A stretch of 48,876 nucleotides of DNA from Clostridium arbusti SL206 (GTDB lineage: Bacteria > Bacillota > Clostridia > Clostridiales > Clostridiaceae): positions 1 through 48,876 of the forward strand of contig NZ_BAEV01000017.1 in the NCBI RefSeq assembly GCF_000246895.1. The letters run 5' to 3'. Within the stretch, counting starts at the first letter, position 1, and each line of letters starts with the position of its first letter. Positions 1 to 9,122 of the stretch are shown here, in pieces. The position numbers and the translations under genes are program-made. The notes beneath the pieces are model-generated. The model made no database searches. It worked only from the letters and a program-made list of their open reading frames with translations, and was not told the DNA's origin.

Positions 1-532
1 AGATTGCCAGCAGGCTTAAGATGCCTACGCCCCAAAAGATAGACTTCCAACCATACGCCGTAGCGACAATACGGCCAATAGGAACACCAAAGACGAGTGA
101 GGCGCTATAGCCCATTGTGATGTTGGACATTGCTCCGACCTCACGTCCGGCAGGAGCCAACTTAGCAGCTATGCCATAGGCGGTGACGACGAATAAGCCC
201 GTTGCGACTCCGAGTACGACGCGAGAGACCATCAAGAAGCCAAAGCCTGGAAGGGCGAGTGTCGAAACAATGCCGAGTAATAGGATGGCGAGAGACAATA
301 GCAGTTGCTTGCGCTTTTTCATCCTCGCTATGGCTACTATCACAATAGGAGTGCCGATGGCATTGGCAAGCGAAAATACGGTGATAAGCTGTCCCGCCAT
401 CGCTATAGACACACCGACGGAAACAGCGACTTTATCCAGAGTGCCCTCGATGACTAATTGTGTCGTGCCAATCAAGAAGCTGACAAGGGCCAGCATGTAA
501 ATTTTCCAAGTATTATTCGCTGTGTTGTTCAT
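1..532 (-). CDS. MFS transporter, N-terminal part (cut by window edge)
   Basis: The reading frame opens with ATG at 532 and runs without a stop off the left edge, giving about 177 residues (MNNTANNTWKIYMLAL...). The sequence is a run of hydrophobic helices with a basic loop (ARMKKRKQ, near residue 70) between the second and third helices, followed by a Gly-rich helix (SRVVLGVATGLF). This is the pattern of the DHA1 family of major facilitator drug or sugar efflux proteins (AraJ/YdhP-like). It would export an unknown small molecule across the cytoplasmic membrane. Base composition is much richer in GC than the core genes, as in its neighbours up to about 4.3 kb. It is the last gene of the redox cluster visible here. 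Family call is good; substrate unknown. Confidence 0.85.
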   Translation of the reverse strand, partial: MNNTANNTWKIYMLALVSFLIGTTQLVIEGTLDKVAVSVGVSIAMAGQLITVFSLANAIGTPIVIVAIARMKKRKQLLLSLAILLLGIVSTLALPGFGFLMVSRVVLGVATGLFVVTAYGIAAKLAPAGREVGAMSNITMGYSASLVFGVPIGRIVATAYGWKSIFWGVGILSLLAI

Positions 533-583
533 TCTTTTCTACGTTCTCCTTTATTTATAATGTAATGAACTTTCATTCTGTTT

Positions 584-1459
<876 letters not shown>

Positions 1460-1486
1460 TTATAGTGTAGCCTTCTTTGTATATTG

Positions 1487-2017
1487 TCATGCATTTTTGC
1501 CTGTTTCATAGGCTTCCCGCATTGCTTTGTTTCCCTGAATGTCGCCAAGCTGCCATGCACCTGCTCCATAAATAACGCCTTTTACATGAGCCCTTGGCAG
1601 ACAATCCGTAAATCCACGCAAACTGTCGATGGTACGCTCCATTGCGCTCTTACCTGCAGCTGCAGTGGCAATGAAATAGAAATCTTTATCCTTAATTTCC
1701 GTATATCGAGGCAGTGTACGATCGATCAGAGTTTTCATCTGACCGTCCATAGAATAAAAATATACAGGTGTAGCGAGAACGATGACATCTGTATTGATCA
1801 TCTGCTGAAGGATATCTGTCATATCGTCCTTCTGTACGCAAATACCGCTCTTTTTGCAGGCATAGCAGGCATTGCAGCTTCCAATCTTACAATCTCTTAC
1901 ATAAATCTTCGTGGCTGAGTGACCTGCCTCCTCTGCACCCTTTATAAACTGATCACATAACGTGTCTGAATTGCCGCCCTTTCGCGGACTACCTGATAAA
2001 ACTAATACTTTTTTCAT
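1487..2017 (-). CDS. Flavodoxin-fold NAD(P)H-dependent reductase with Cys cluster (iron-sulfur flavoprotein-like)
   Basis: A 176-residue protein starting MKKVLVLSGSPRKGGNSDT, the FMN-phosphate loop of the NADPH-dependent FMN reductase/flavodoxin superfamily. Residues 48-60 read CNACYACKKSGIC, a CX2CX2CX5C arrangement (C48, C51, C54, C60) like the compact cysteine motif of iron-sulfur flavoproteins that bind FMN and a 4Fe-4S cluster. TPVYFYSMDGQMK is the second FMN loop. The start at 2017 is preferred over an upstream ATG at 2035 because AAGGAGAAC lies 4-12 bases before it. It probably passes electrons between a carrier and a small substrate. Cluster binding is inferred from the motif only. 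Confidence 0.88.
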   Translation of the reverse strand: MKKVLVLSGSPRKGGNSDTLCDQFIKGAEEAGHSATKIYVRDCKIGSCNACYACKKSGICVQKDDMTDILQQMINTDVIVLATPVYFYSMDGQMKTLIDRTLPRYTEIKDKDFYFIATAAAGKSAMERTIDSLRGFTDCLPRAHVKGVIYGAGAWQLGDIQGNKAMREAYETGKNA

Positions 2018-2067
2018 TGCGTTCTCCTTCCTCACACATAAATAAAATAATTATACAACATCAGTTA

Positions 2068-3237
2068 TTAATAACATTCTTCTAAGATTTTCAATATTTC
2101 CTGATGGGTCATCTTCTTATAACTTCCAGCAGAGATGTTGCAGGAGTCCGCAACCTGCTTTAGTATATCCTTATCAGTAATACCAAGCTCCTGCAGTGTC
2201 GTTGGCAAGCCAATTTCTTTGATAAAATCAGATAGTGCCTCAATACCCGATCTTGCTAGCTCATCCTCCTTCTTGCCTTCTGCCTGGATGTTCCAGACGT
2301 TTCGAGCAAAGCGGACAAATTTATAAAGACCGTAGGAGTAGATATGTTGATAATAGACCAGGCTTATGACTGCTAAACCACAGCCGTGGTTACAATTTGA
2401 ATAAGCGCCCAACTGATGCTCGATCTGATGAACTTCAAAGTCCATCTTCTTGCCTAGCTTGATGATACGATTCTCGGCCATGGTGGACGCCCACATCAGA
2501 TTGCTTCGAGCGTTATAATCTTTAGGATTTTTGATTGCCTCACGAAGGTTGCGTATAACGCTTCTCATCAACGCCTCCGCAATATCATCGGAAACATTGT
2601 CCTCATCTGGTTCGCTGAAATAAGTCTCCATAATATGACTTAAAATATCGAAGCCACCGGATACCATCTGATCCACCGATACACTATAGGTGTATTCCGG
2701 GTCAAGCATGGCAAATTTAGGGTTGCATTTAGGATAATCCCTACCTGTTTTCACTTTATACTTTTCATTGGTAATAACTGCACCGCCGTTCATCTCACTA
2801 CCTGTACCGGCAACTGTTACAATTACACCAAGAGGCAGCGTTTCAAAATCTATAACACTCATCTTTGCCCAATACTTATCCCACACATCCTCTTTAGAAA
2901 CAGCCGCCATGGAGACAGCTTTACAGCAATCCATAACGGAACCTCCGCCCACGCCAAGGATGAAATCAACGCTATTTTCTTTTATCAGTGCCGCACCCTC
3001 CAATACCTTTTCGTAAGTCGGATTAGACATAATACCAAAAAACTCGATGACGTTCTTTCCAGCCGCATTTAACACCTCCATGACCTCATCATAGATTCCG
3101 TTTTGCTTAATAGACCCGCTACCATAGGCCAGCATAACATTATCGCCATAACCTGACAGCGCATTTGCAAGATATTCTTTTACACAACCTCGTCCCAAAT
3201 AGGTCTTTGTCGCATTCTCAAAGATAAAATTATTCAT
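2068..3237 (-). CDS. Iron-containing alcohol dehydrogenase
   Basis: A 389-residue group III (iron-dependent) alcohol dehydrogenase. The NAD(P) motif GGGSVMD is at residues 97-103. Candidate metal ligands are D197 and H201 (FDILSHIMETY), H270, and H284 in NCNHGCGLAV. Overall it resembles the butanol-dehydrogenase (BdhA/YqhD) branch, which reduces aldehydes to alcohols in the cytosol. The ATG at 3237 has an AGGAG unusually far upstream (about 15 bases), so translation may be modest or the start slightly off. It sits downstream of a LysR gene that has its own terminator, so it needs a separate promoter in 3238-3389, a likely LysR target. High GC content. Substrate unknown. Confidence 0.93.
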   Translation of the reverse strand: MNNFIFENATKTYLGRGCVKEYLANALSGYGDNVMLAYGSGSIKQNGIYDEVMEVLNAAGKNVIEFFGIMSNPTYEKVLEGAALIKENSVDFILGVGGGSVMDCCKAVSMAAVSKEDVWDKYWAKMSVIDFETLPLGVIVTVAGTGSEMNGGAVITNEKYKVKTGRDYPKCNPKFAMLDPEYTYSVSVDQMVSGGFDILSHIMETYFSEPDEDNVSDDIAEALMRSVIRNLREAIKNPKDYNARSNLMWASTMAENRIIKLGKKMDFEVHQIEHQLGAYSNCNHGCGLAVISLVYYQHIYSYGLYKFVRFARNVWNIQAEGKKEDELARSGIEALSDFIKEIGLPTTLQELGITDKDILKQVADSCNISAGSYKKMTHQEILKILEECY

Positions 3238-3367
3238 ATTTTATTTAACACACTCCTTTGTTGTCTAGCCGCTAGTTCTCTCTTTACAGTTTTATTATAA
3301 GTAAATAGGACCATAAATAGAAGTTTCAATAAGTTTCTCAGTGCAAACCCAAAGGTTGTAACTCAAT

Positions 3368-3405
3368 TTTAAAAAATCCACGAAGCAAATTACTCCGTGG
3401 ACTTT
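3368..3405 (-). terminator. Rho-independent terminator of the LysR gene
   Basis: On the minus strand TCCACGGAG and CTTCGTGGA form a stem with a short AT loop, followed by TTTTTT. The 5' arm contains the last codons and stop codon of the LysR gene, so coding sequence and terminator overlap. It separates the regulator from the dehydrogenase. Confidence 0.8.
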
Positions 3406-4322
3406 TTACTTGATTTATTTTTTTGTACTTCTAATCCAAAAACCTGAGAAACTGCATGGATAAAGGAAAGAACATGTTTAGATGGAGTTGGCGAATACAG
3501 CAAGCCAAATGGAATATCATAGTTCCATTCCACAGGAAGGATTTTCAATAATGGGTGTACATTCTCCCAGATGTCGAATGCCATCAAGATATCATTGCTG
3601 TTTTCACACTGATTGAACACACCTACGTCATAGAATGAGAAATCCTTTATTGTAATTTGAGAATAGTTCTGCCAGATATCATCTCGTATAATATCGACAT
3701 AACTGTTCCACCCTCTTCGAATCAACATCAGGTTTTCACCAAACAAGTCCTGAATTGTCAGCTTGCTTTTTGCTGCTAGTCTGTGATGGATGGATACGGC
3801 ACAGCAAATGGGCTTTCTGGAAAGTTCCAGCGTTGCGCATTTTCGCTGGCGTAGAAATTCCCCATCGAAAACGCCAGTCACCAAATCGATATTCTGCCCC
3901 AGATGCATCAGGATTTCTCTAGCGTTTTCAGGGGTGTTTTCAAAGGAGACCAGTTGAACCTTCAGATCAGGACAAAACTCATAAATCTTCGGCCATAGTT
4001 CCATTAAAAAACGGCTCGGTGTCATCAATGATGTGCCAATCCGAATGGTATTTACATTGTTCTCCATAGCATTTCTTGCTCTGGCAAGAGATTCTTTTGA
4101 ATACTGAATGATATACTTTGCGTCTGTGTAAAGAGATTTTCCTGCCTCTGTTAATGTAAGTCCTCGATGAGTTCGGACAAACAATTGCAGCTCCATACTG
4201 GATTCCAGAAGGTTGATTTGTTTGGTAACCGCAGTAGGTGTAATATATAAAATTTGGGCGGCTTTAGAAAAACTCCCGGCATCTGCTACTTGTATAAAAG
4301 TTTCTAGCTGTGTATTGTACAT
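3390..4322 (-). CDS. LysR-family transcriptional regulator
   Basis: A 310-residue LysR-type regulator. The N-terminal winged helix-turn-helix is clear (MYNTQLETFIQVADAGSFS, then KAAQILYITPTAVTKQINLLE, residues about 1-60), followed by a linker helix and a periplasmic-binding-protein-like effector domain. The start at 4322 is chosen over the upstream ATG at 4367 because AAGGTGG lies just upstream and the family begins at this point. It heads the acquired redox cluster in the same orientation as the genes it probably controls, and ends in its own terminator. The effector is unknown. GC content falls towards its 5' end, close to the boundary of the acquired segment. Confidence 0.92.
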   Translation of the reverse strand: MYNTQLETFIQVADAGSFSKAAQILYITPTAVTKQINLLESSMELQLFVRTHRGLTLTEAGKSLYTDAKYIIQYSKESLARARNAMENNVNTIRIGTSLMTPSRFLMELWPKIYEFCPDLKVQLVSFENTPENAREILMHLGQNIDLVTGVFDGEFLRQRKCATLELSRKPICCAVSIHHRLAAKSKLTIQDLFGENLMLIRRGWNSYVDIIRDDIWQNYSQITIKDFSFYDVGVFNQCENSNDILMAFDIWENVHPLLKILPVEWNYDIPFGLLYSPTPSKHVLSFIHAVSQVFGLEVQKNKSSKKSTE

Positions 4323-4700
4323 AAAAACCCACCTTTCCATAATAAACTGTACTCTGTATTCTATCAAGAGGTGCTTTTTTTATCCACTCTTAATTTTTTC
4401 ATTATAAGAATACTTTCTTATTTGCAGCATTTTTCATAAATACTAATACAATCTTCATAGATTCTTGTTTCCTTTCAGTTATATTGTAGTACCTAGAGTT
4501 AACTACAGGTCAAGTATTTTTTTATAAAAAACTATTAAAAAAGATAACCTGTATTTATCCTCTAAAATATTATTGCGGAGTATGCAAAATCCATATCAAA
4601 GCTTTGTATTGGCTCCGCATTTTTTAAAATTCCAATAAATTGCCTAGATTTATATCTTACCAATATATTCTGACTCTTAAGTCCTTTCTTCCACTGACAA
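4323..4700. other. Gene-free stretch with one hairpin
   Basis: No coding frame was found. TGCGGAG (4574-4580) and CTCCGCA (4613-4619) form a stem followed by TTTTTT on the plus strand, terminator-like but with a loop of over 30 bases holding a smaller CAAAG/CTTTG stem. No plus-strand gene precedes it, so it may be left over from a lost gene. Composition becomes AT-rich here, marking the right edge of the GC-rich cluster. Confidence 0.5.
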
Positions 4701-5012
4701 TCAATCAAGGTAGTTTTTATAAATCCTTCTTACTACTTTGGCTTGTTTTTCATTTATTATAAGATTGCCTTCCTCATCTTTGTCATATCCTAAAAATTTT
4801 GTATGCTTTACTACTACCTTTCCTTGTTCAAATTTTCTCCTTATTCTCCAAGTAGAATTTTCACTTATATTTCTCGATTCATCTTGGGCCAAGGAGCTTA
4901 GAAGGGTTAATAAAACTTCACCTTTGAAATCTAAGGTATTTATATTCTCCTTCTCAAATATTACTCCAATTCCGAGAGTCTTAAGAGTTCTTACGTAATA
5001 AGTATATAATTC
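4701..5012 (-). pseudogene. Serine recombinase (resolvase/invertase family) remnant
   Basis: About 104 codons remain open in one minus-strand frame, without a proper start. They read ...KTLGIGVIFEKENINTLD, FKGEVLLTLLSSLAQDESRN, ISENSTWRIRRKFEQGK, then GYDKDEEGNLIINEKQAK. This is the end of the catalytic domain and beginning of the recombinase domain of large serine recombinases. The N-terminal catalytic serine region and the long C-terminal DNA-binding region are both missing, so the gene is dead. A stop after IYKNYLD ends the remnant; a short frame starting at a TTG (4892) is the only part that looks like an independent ORF. It marks an old integrated element beside the redox cluster. Confidence 0.8.
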
Positions 5013-5066
5013 AATAAAAAATACATACTAAAATGGATGTATTTTTAACTTGCGAGGTGTTAAAAA

Positions 5067-5270
5067 ATGAATCTTAGTCCAATACAATTTTCAATTTTAT
5101 TTCTTCAATTAAGTACACTAACTCTTAATCTTAATGCAATTTTCGTAAAAAAAACAACAGATTCTACTAGCCATATAATTTCAGCATGTATCGAAGTCGC
5201 TATTCTAATTCTAAGTTTTAAAACATGGCACGATTGCAATATTAAGAAGAAAAATAGCAACCATAATTAA
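5067..5270 (+). CDS. Possible small membrane protein, unrecognised
   Basis: A 67-codon plus-strand frame preceded by GAGGTG seven bases before the ATG, a convincing ribosome binding site. The product begins MNLSPIQFSILFLQLSTLTL and has a hydrophobic segment near residues 5-25, a second near 37-52 (IISACIEVAILILSFK), and a polar Lys/Asn-rich tail. I do not recognise a family. It is the only plus-strand candidate gene in the window and lies among decayed mobile DNA, so it may be phage- or transposon-derived, or a chance frame. Confidence 0.4.
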   Translation: MNLSPIQFSILFLQLSTLTLNLNAIFVKKTTDSTSHIISACIEVAILILSFKTWHDCNIKKKNSNHN

Positions 5271-5283
5271 TTTTTTATAGACA

Positions 5284-5604
5284 TCAATATGGAACATTTC
5301 CGTCAGTGAGCAGCATACATCTGCATGGATTACTGGTAGTTCCATTAGAATTAGTAACCACATCATCAACATAATTGTTTAAAATTCTTCCACAAAAAGC
5401 ATCTAAATAAGCTGCATTTGCATATACTGGAGTTATTCTATTTTCACTTTTAGCTTCATAGGTTTTCTTTCCTGTTAGTGCATCAAATAGTTATACTGAG
5501 AATACTCCCCTCATGGGATAGTCTTTTAGTTTATATTTAGCTATCTCTTTTAATTTTCCAGTTATTAAATCTCTGTTGAAGGTTAAACTTTATCTTACAG
5601 TCAT
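5284..5604 (-). pseudogene. Unrecognised small gene broken by two in-frame TAA codons
   Basis: From ATG at 5604, preceded by a strong AGGAGG, one frame of 107 codons runs to a TGA at 5284 with TAA at codon 5 and again after FSV (about codon 39). The rest reads as ordinary protein: LTFNRDLITGKLKEIAKYKL, KDYPMRGVFSV, LFDALTGKKTYEAKSENRIT, NAAYLDAFCGRILNNYVDDV, SNPCRCMLLTDGNVPY. There is no frameshift, so both interruptions are simple nonsense changes. It has the feel of a phage or mobile-element structural protein, but I cannot name it. It lies between the recombinase and transposase remnants. Confidence 0.6.
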
Positions 5605-5690
5605 AATCAACCTCCTCTCTTAACTTAAAATAATATTTACAGATTCCGTTATATTTTTATTTAGATTACAGAATTTTAGCACTTAAATTC

Positions 5691-5724
5691 CAGTAAAAAT
5701 TTTGTTTTTACTGGAATTATATTT
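5691..5724. repeat. Perfect inverted repeat in IS debris
   Basis: AATTCCAGTAAAAA and TTTTTACTGGAATT are perfect inverted copies around a 5-base centre. A related run (TTTCCAGTAAAAATTGTAAT) occurs near 6281-6300, inside the 5' end of the transposase remnant. They may be transposon-end or terminator sequence of the decayed IS. Confidence 0.5.
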
Positions 5725-5838
5725 TAATACATTTATTTAAAGGATTGGTATCTCTTAAGACCGGTAGGTCGCTGAAAGAATTATAAATTCCCATTTCCCC
5801 AAATAATTATATATAACAATTTCCAGTTTTAATTTAAA

Positions 5839-6309
5839 TTAAGTCCCATCTAATATAGGATTGATCCAATTATGGATTATAATTAAATCCTCTCTCATAT
5901 CTTCTACAAAATCTATTTGAAGCATATTATTTTTTCTAAAATCTCTTATACAACGAAAAAAGTATAGTTGCATTAAATTAAAAGCAAGTATTATAAACAT
6001 TAATACTGTCTCAATGCCCGTAGAGCTATGAAGAAGACAATGATCTAAATGCCATTCGGTTTTCAATTGACGAAAAGCATTATTTTCAATATGCCATCTA
6101 CTATGCATTATTTTCCATAAAGTTTCTGATGAAGTATACTTATCTGTTGTTATAATCCATGATTCTCTAAATTCTATTTTATTTCCACTATAAATTTCTT
6201 CTGAAAATTTTAGAAATCTAACCTTAATATCTAGATTAGGCATTTCAAAATTATCTTCATCCCAAGCTTTTTCAAAATAATTTCCAGTAAAAATTGTAAT
6301 TAAGGATTT
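5839..6309 (-). pseudogene. IS4-like DDE transposase, C-terminal remnant
   Basis: The frame is open from about 6309 to the stop at 5839, giving roughly 156 codons of which the last 134 follow an internal ATG at 6243. The segment SSETLWKIMHSRWHIENNAF and RQLKTEWHLDHCLLHSS matches the region around the catalytic glutamate of IS4-type transposases (R-x3-E followed by a Lys), then a hydrophobic LMFIILAFNLMQLYFF. The N-terminal two thirds, including the two catalytic aspartates, are missing and an in-frame stop lies just upstream. It cannot be active. It is unlikely to be the helper of the GGC-TWA elements, since none of those are near it. Confidence 0.75.
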
Positions 6310-6593
6310 TTACTAAATTATATACAACTCCTTATAAATCAACGGTCTATCGCCCTAAAAAATTTCAATGTGCTAAAGTTCTGCAATATTAACGTCTTAA
6401 TATGGTGGAGGCGAGGAGACGTTATTTTCTGTTATAATATACAAGTTATGTAAAACCTATACAACAACGCAAATATCCTTCATTCTGCGTAAATGTGCCC
6501 CCCTAACACAAAAATTCCCCCAAACGTAGTCTGAGGGAACATAAAACACACTTAAATATTTACTTAAAATCCTTCAAAGCCCTTGATATCAGG
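6310..6593. other. Intergenic boundary between mobile debris and core chromosome
   Basis: No coding frame was found. The left part (about 6330-6400) is probably the upstream non-coding end of the broken IS. The right part contains the rlmD terminator. A GTTATAATATAC run near 6432 resembles a -10 box but has no gene to serve. Confidence 0.4.
6508..6540 (-). terminator. Rho-independent terminator of the rRNA methyltransferase gene
   Basis: On the minus strand TTCCCTCAGAC pairs with GTTTGGGGGAA (two G-T wobbles) around a 3-base loop and is followed by TTTTTG. It lies about 55 bases beyond the stop at 6594. Confidence 0.85.
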
Positions 6594-8045
6594 CTATTTC
6601 TTTACTATCCTCACTACGCACTCCACATGTCCTGTCATTGGGAACATGTCTACCGGCTGCACCTCTAAAGTCTTATAGCCTAAATTGTCCAGAATAGAAA
6701 GATCTCTTGCTAAGGTTCCAGGATCACAGGATACATAAACTATCTTTTCAGGATTCATTTTTGCCATTGCTTCCAAAAGAGATTTTTCACATCCCTTACG
6801 TGGTGGATCCACTATAACCACATCTGCTTTTACACCACTATTTATAATTTCAGGAATGACCTTTTCTGCGTCTCCTACCATAAACTCTACATTATCTATA
6901 TCATTTTGCTTTGCATTTATCTTTGCATTTTCTATAGCTTCAGGTATAATTTCCACTCCATATACTTTTTTAGCCTTTTGTGATAAAAATAAAGATATAG
7001 TTCCTGTTCCACAGTAAGCATCAAATACAATTTCATTACCCTGCAAGTTAGCATATTCTAAAGCTTTATTGTATAAAATTTCTGTTTGTACTGGATTAAC
7101 TTGAAAAAATGATAATGGTGATATATTAAATTTAAAATCTCCAATATTATCAACTATATCACTCTTTCCCCACAAAGTTTTACACTTTAATCCTAATATC
7201 ACATTAGTATTTTTAGTATTTATGTTTTGAACTATACTAACTAATCCATCTATATTTTTGCTCATAAGATTTATAAATTCTTCCTCATGAGGTATATTTT
7301 CTTTAGAAGTTACAAGTACGATCATAGTTTCCTCTGTTTTAAAGGCCTTTCTCACCATTATATGCCTTACTAAACCCGCACCTGTTTTTTCGTCATATAT
7401 AGGAATATTATATTTTTTGAGCCATTGCTTTATAATTGCTACTACCTTATCACCAACTTCATGCTGAATATAACATTCTTCCATATCTATTATGTCATGG
7501 CTTCTTGGAGAATAAAAACCTACTACAAACTCATCTCTTATAGTACCTACAGGTAATTGAACTTTATTTCTATACCTATATGGCTTCTCCATGCCTATAG
7601 TATTATGAACAACAATTCCATCATTATAATCATATCTATCCAAAGAAATTTCCTCTTTTTCAGGAATATCATGCTCAGCAGCACTTTTATTTTTATTAAT
7701 TTTTAATTTACCAATTCTCTCAATACAATCTTCCACTCTTTTTCTTTTAAAATTTAGCTGCGCCTTATAATTTAAATGTTGAAGCTGACATCCTCCACAT
7801 CTATTGTATATTTTACATACAGGCTCTTCTCTGTATTTTGATGGTCTTATTATATTTATAAGTTTTCCAAAGGCAAAATTCTTATTTACCTTTATAATCT
7901 TAGCCTCAACTTTTTCACCCTCTAAAGCTCCCTTAACAAATACAGTAAAATTATCTATCTTGCCTATTCCTTCTCCTTCATATCCTAAGGATTGTATATC
8001 AATAATATAATTTTCATTTTTTACTACAGGTACACTATTTTTCAT
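6594..8045 (-). CDS. rlmD: 23S rRNA (uracil-C5)-methyltransferase, RlmD/RlmCD family
   Basis: A 483-residue SAM-dependent RNA methyltransferase that makes 5-methyluridine in 23S rRNA. An N-terminal TRAM domain covers about residues 8-65. The 4Fe-4S ligands are C77, C83, C86 ([14 protein letters not shown]) and C191 (MEECYIQH). The SAM loop [13 protein letters not shown] is at about 341-353, [13 protein letters not shown] at about 411-423, and the catalytic cysteine is C440 in [13 protein letters not shown]. Residues about 118-148 are a charged insertion not needed for the fold. Length is slightly longer than the usual 430-460. In Gram-positives the family member may modify both U747 and U1939 (RlmCD); sequence alone does not decide. 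It is a single-gene unit with its own terminator. Confidence 0.93.
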   Translation of the reverse strand: MKNSVPVVKNENYIIDIQSLGYEGEGIGKIDNFTVFVKGALEGEKVEAKIIKVNKNFAFGKLINIIRPSKYREEPVCKIYNRCGGCQLQHLNYKAQLNFKRKRVEDCIERIGKLKINKNKSAAEHDIPEKEEISLDRYDYNDGIVVHNTIGMEKPYRYRNKVQLPVGTIRDEFVVGFYSPRSHDIIDMEECYIQHEVGDKVVAIIKQWLKKYNIPIYDEKTGAGLVRHIMVRKAFKTEETMIVLVTSKENIPHEEEFINLMSKNIDGLVSIVQNINTKNTNVILGLKCKTLWGKSDIVDNIGDFKFNISPLSFFQVNPVQTEILYNKALEYANLQGNEIVFDAYCGTGTISLFLSQKAKKVYGVEIIPEAIENAKINAKQNDIDNVEFMVGDAEKVIPEIINSGVKADVVIVDPPRKGCEKSLLEAMAKMNPEKIVYVSCDPGTLARDLSILDNLGYKTLEVQPVDMFPMTGHVECVVRIVKK

Positions 8046-8130
8046 CTATTATTTTCACCTTTCTAAAACAATACAATTTTAAATTGTCTCAACAAAATTC
8101 TAGTTAATTATATCATAAATACTTTAGTAA

Positions 8131-8186
8131 AAAATTAAAAGAGTCTGCAAAATCTAATTAATTATTTTTTAGCACAGACTCTTTTA
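8131..8186 (-). terminator. Rho-independent terminator after the DUF1540 gene
   Basis: AAAAGAGTCTG (8137-8147) and CAGACTCTTTT (8174-8184) form an 11-bp perfect stem; on the minus strand it is followed by AATTTTTTA. It lies between the DUF1540 gene and rlmD. Confidence 0.75.
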
Positions 8187-8277
8187 ATATATTTATTTTA
8201 ATTTGTAGCAATACCTGATTATTAAATAAATCTTCTAACTGCCTTAGTGATAACCTCTTATTCATAACTTTTCCACA

Positions 8278-8622
8278 TCATTGAAAAGTCTCACACTGAG
8301 TACATTGGTTATTATTACAAGTTGCTCCATATATCTGTACATTCAAAGCAACACACTGTCCTTTCATATTATAATTACAGTTACTTGCTCTACAAAGTAT
8401 ATTAGGATTCATAACTATGTTATCTTTATTAAAAGCTTGCCTTATTTCTCCTACTAAATTAATGTTAGTCATGCTAGCTAATGCACTTTTTAATGTTCTA
8501 TTTGAAAAGGTCTCACAATATGTTTTTTTATTTAATCCTCCATTTATATGTATAGTTTTAGCTGTACACAATCCATCAATATTACTTAAGCAATTTATAG
8601 CACTACAGATTAATTTTGACAT
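8278..8622 (-). CDS. DUF1540 domain protein (two Cys-rich repeats)
   Basis: A 114-residue protein with two copies of the DUF1540 cysteine motif: CSAINCLSNIDGLCTAKTI near the N terminus and CRASNCNYNMKGQCVALNVQ near residue 75, each closing with a CETF motif (YCETF; QCTQCETF). The pattern suggests two small metal-binding modules, but no function is established for the family; it is common in spore-forming clostridia. The start at 8622 (MSKLICSAINC) follows GAGGAG; the longer frame to 8661 would begin inside the adjacent GGC-TWA element and is not credible. The element ends only about 18 bases upstream, so the leader of this gene is largely element-derived if the promoter lies further upstream. 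Confidence 0.85.
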   Translation of the reverse strand: MSKLICSAINCLSNIDGLCTAKTIHINGGLNKKTYCETFSNRTLKSALASMTNINLVGEIRQAFNKDNIVMNPNILCRASNCNYNMKGQCVALNVQIYGATCNNNQCTQCETFQ

Positions 8623-8639
8623 AAAAATCTCCTCTATTA

Positions 8640-8797
8640 GGCATGTGAAAATAAATAACAAGTCAAAGATGCGACGTATATTTTAAATTATACAAGGAAA
8701 CAGGTTCTGATGATAGTGGTGCTATCAGAAGGTTCTGTTAACGTAGTATAATTTAAAATAGACTAGTATACTGACTAGTTATTTATTTGAATATGCC
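8640..8797 (+). mobile_element. GGC-TWA element, full copy 1
   Basis: 158 bp, starting GGCATGTGAAAATAAATAAC and ending GTTATTTATTTGAATATGCC, with TTA directly repeated at both flanks (8637-8639, 8798-8800). Inner stem AAATTATAC/GTATAATTT is perfect. The plus strand is arbitrarily defined as starting with the GAAAATAAATA end. It lies just upstream of the DUF1540 gene. Confidence 0.9.
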
Positions 8798-8844
8798 TTA
8801 CTTTTTAAATTTAGAATTATTTTTTACGAATCCAAGTAAAAATA

Positions 8845-8880
8845 TTCAAAAAATAAAAAAGAGCACCTAATTAAGGTGCT
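8845..8880 (-). terminator. Second terminator-like hairpin downstream of pyk
   Basis: AGCACC/GGTGCT stem (8862-8880) followed on the minus strand by CTTTTTTATTTTTTG. It backs up the terminator at 9005-9046. Confidence 0.7.
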
Positions 8881-9004
8881 AAGAAAGAATCAGTTGCCAT
8901 ATTTCCAATATTCCATTATATTTTATCATCTTATTATTTTAACCACAATATGTAATATTATACATATTGTAAATTTTTTGATAAATATTTTTCATAACTA
9001 GTAA

Positions 9005-9046
9005 AAAATCAAAGAACACTATTAAGTCTTAAACTCAATAGTGTTC
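9005..9046 (-). terminator. Rho-independent terminator of pfkA-pyk
   Basis: GAACACTATT and AATAGTGTTC pair around a loop (9014-9046), followed on the minus strand by TTGATTTTTTAC. It closes the glycolytic operon. Confidence 0.85.
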
Positions 9047-9122
9047 TTCTTATGAAATTTAACAAATTATTTAAACCTAGCAATAATATCATACTAAATT
9101 AAAATTACTCCTGTTAAACTTA

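Noticed and set aside
4339-4367. TTGATA-17-TATTAT as a promoter of the LysR gene
   Set aside because: Transcription would start inside the ribosome binding site, leaving almost no leader.
5839-6309. IS4-like remnant as helper of the GGC-TWA elements
   Set aside because: Its flanks show no GGCATATnnAAATAAATAA ends and it is far from any copy; IS4-type duplications are usually longer.
8278-8661. Longer DUF1540 frame starting at 8661
   Set aside because: The extra 13 codons come from the end of the mobile element; the ribosome site supports 8622.
8640-8797. TATAAT inside the element as an outward promoter
   Set aside because: No acceptable -35 lies 16-18 bases upstream and the box is part of the inner stem, varying between copies.
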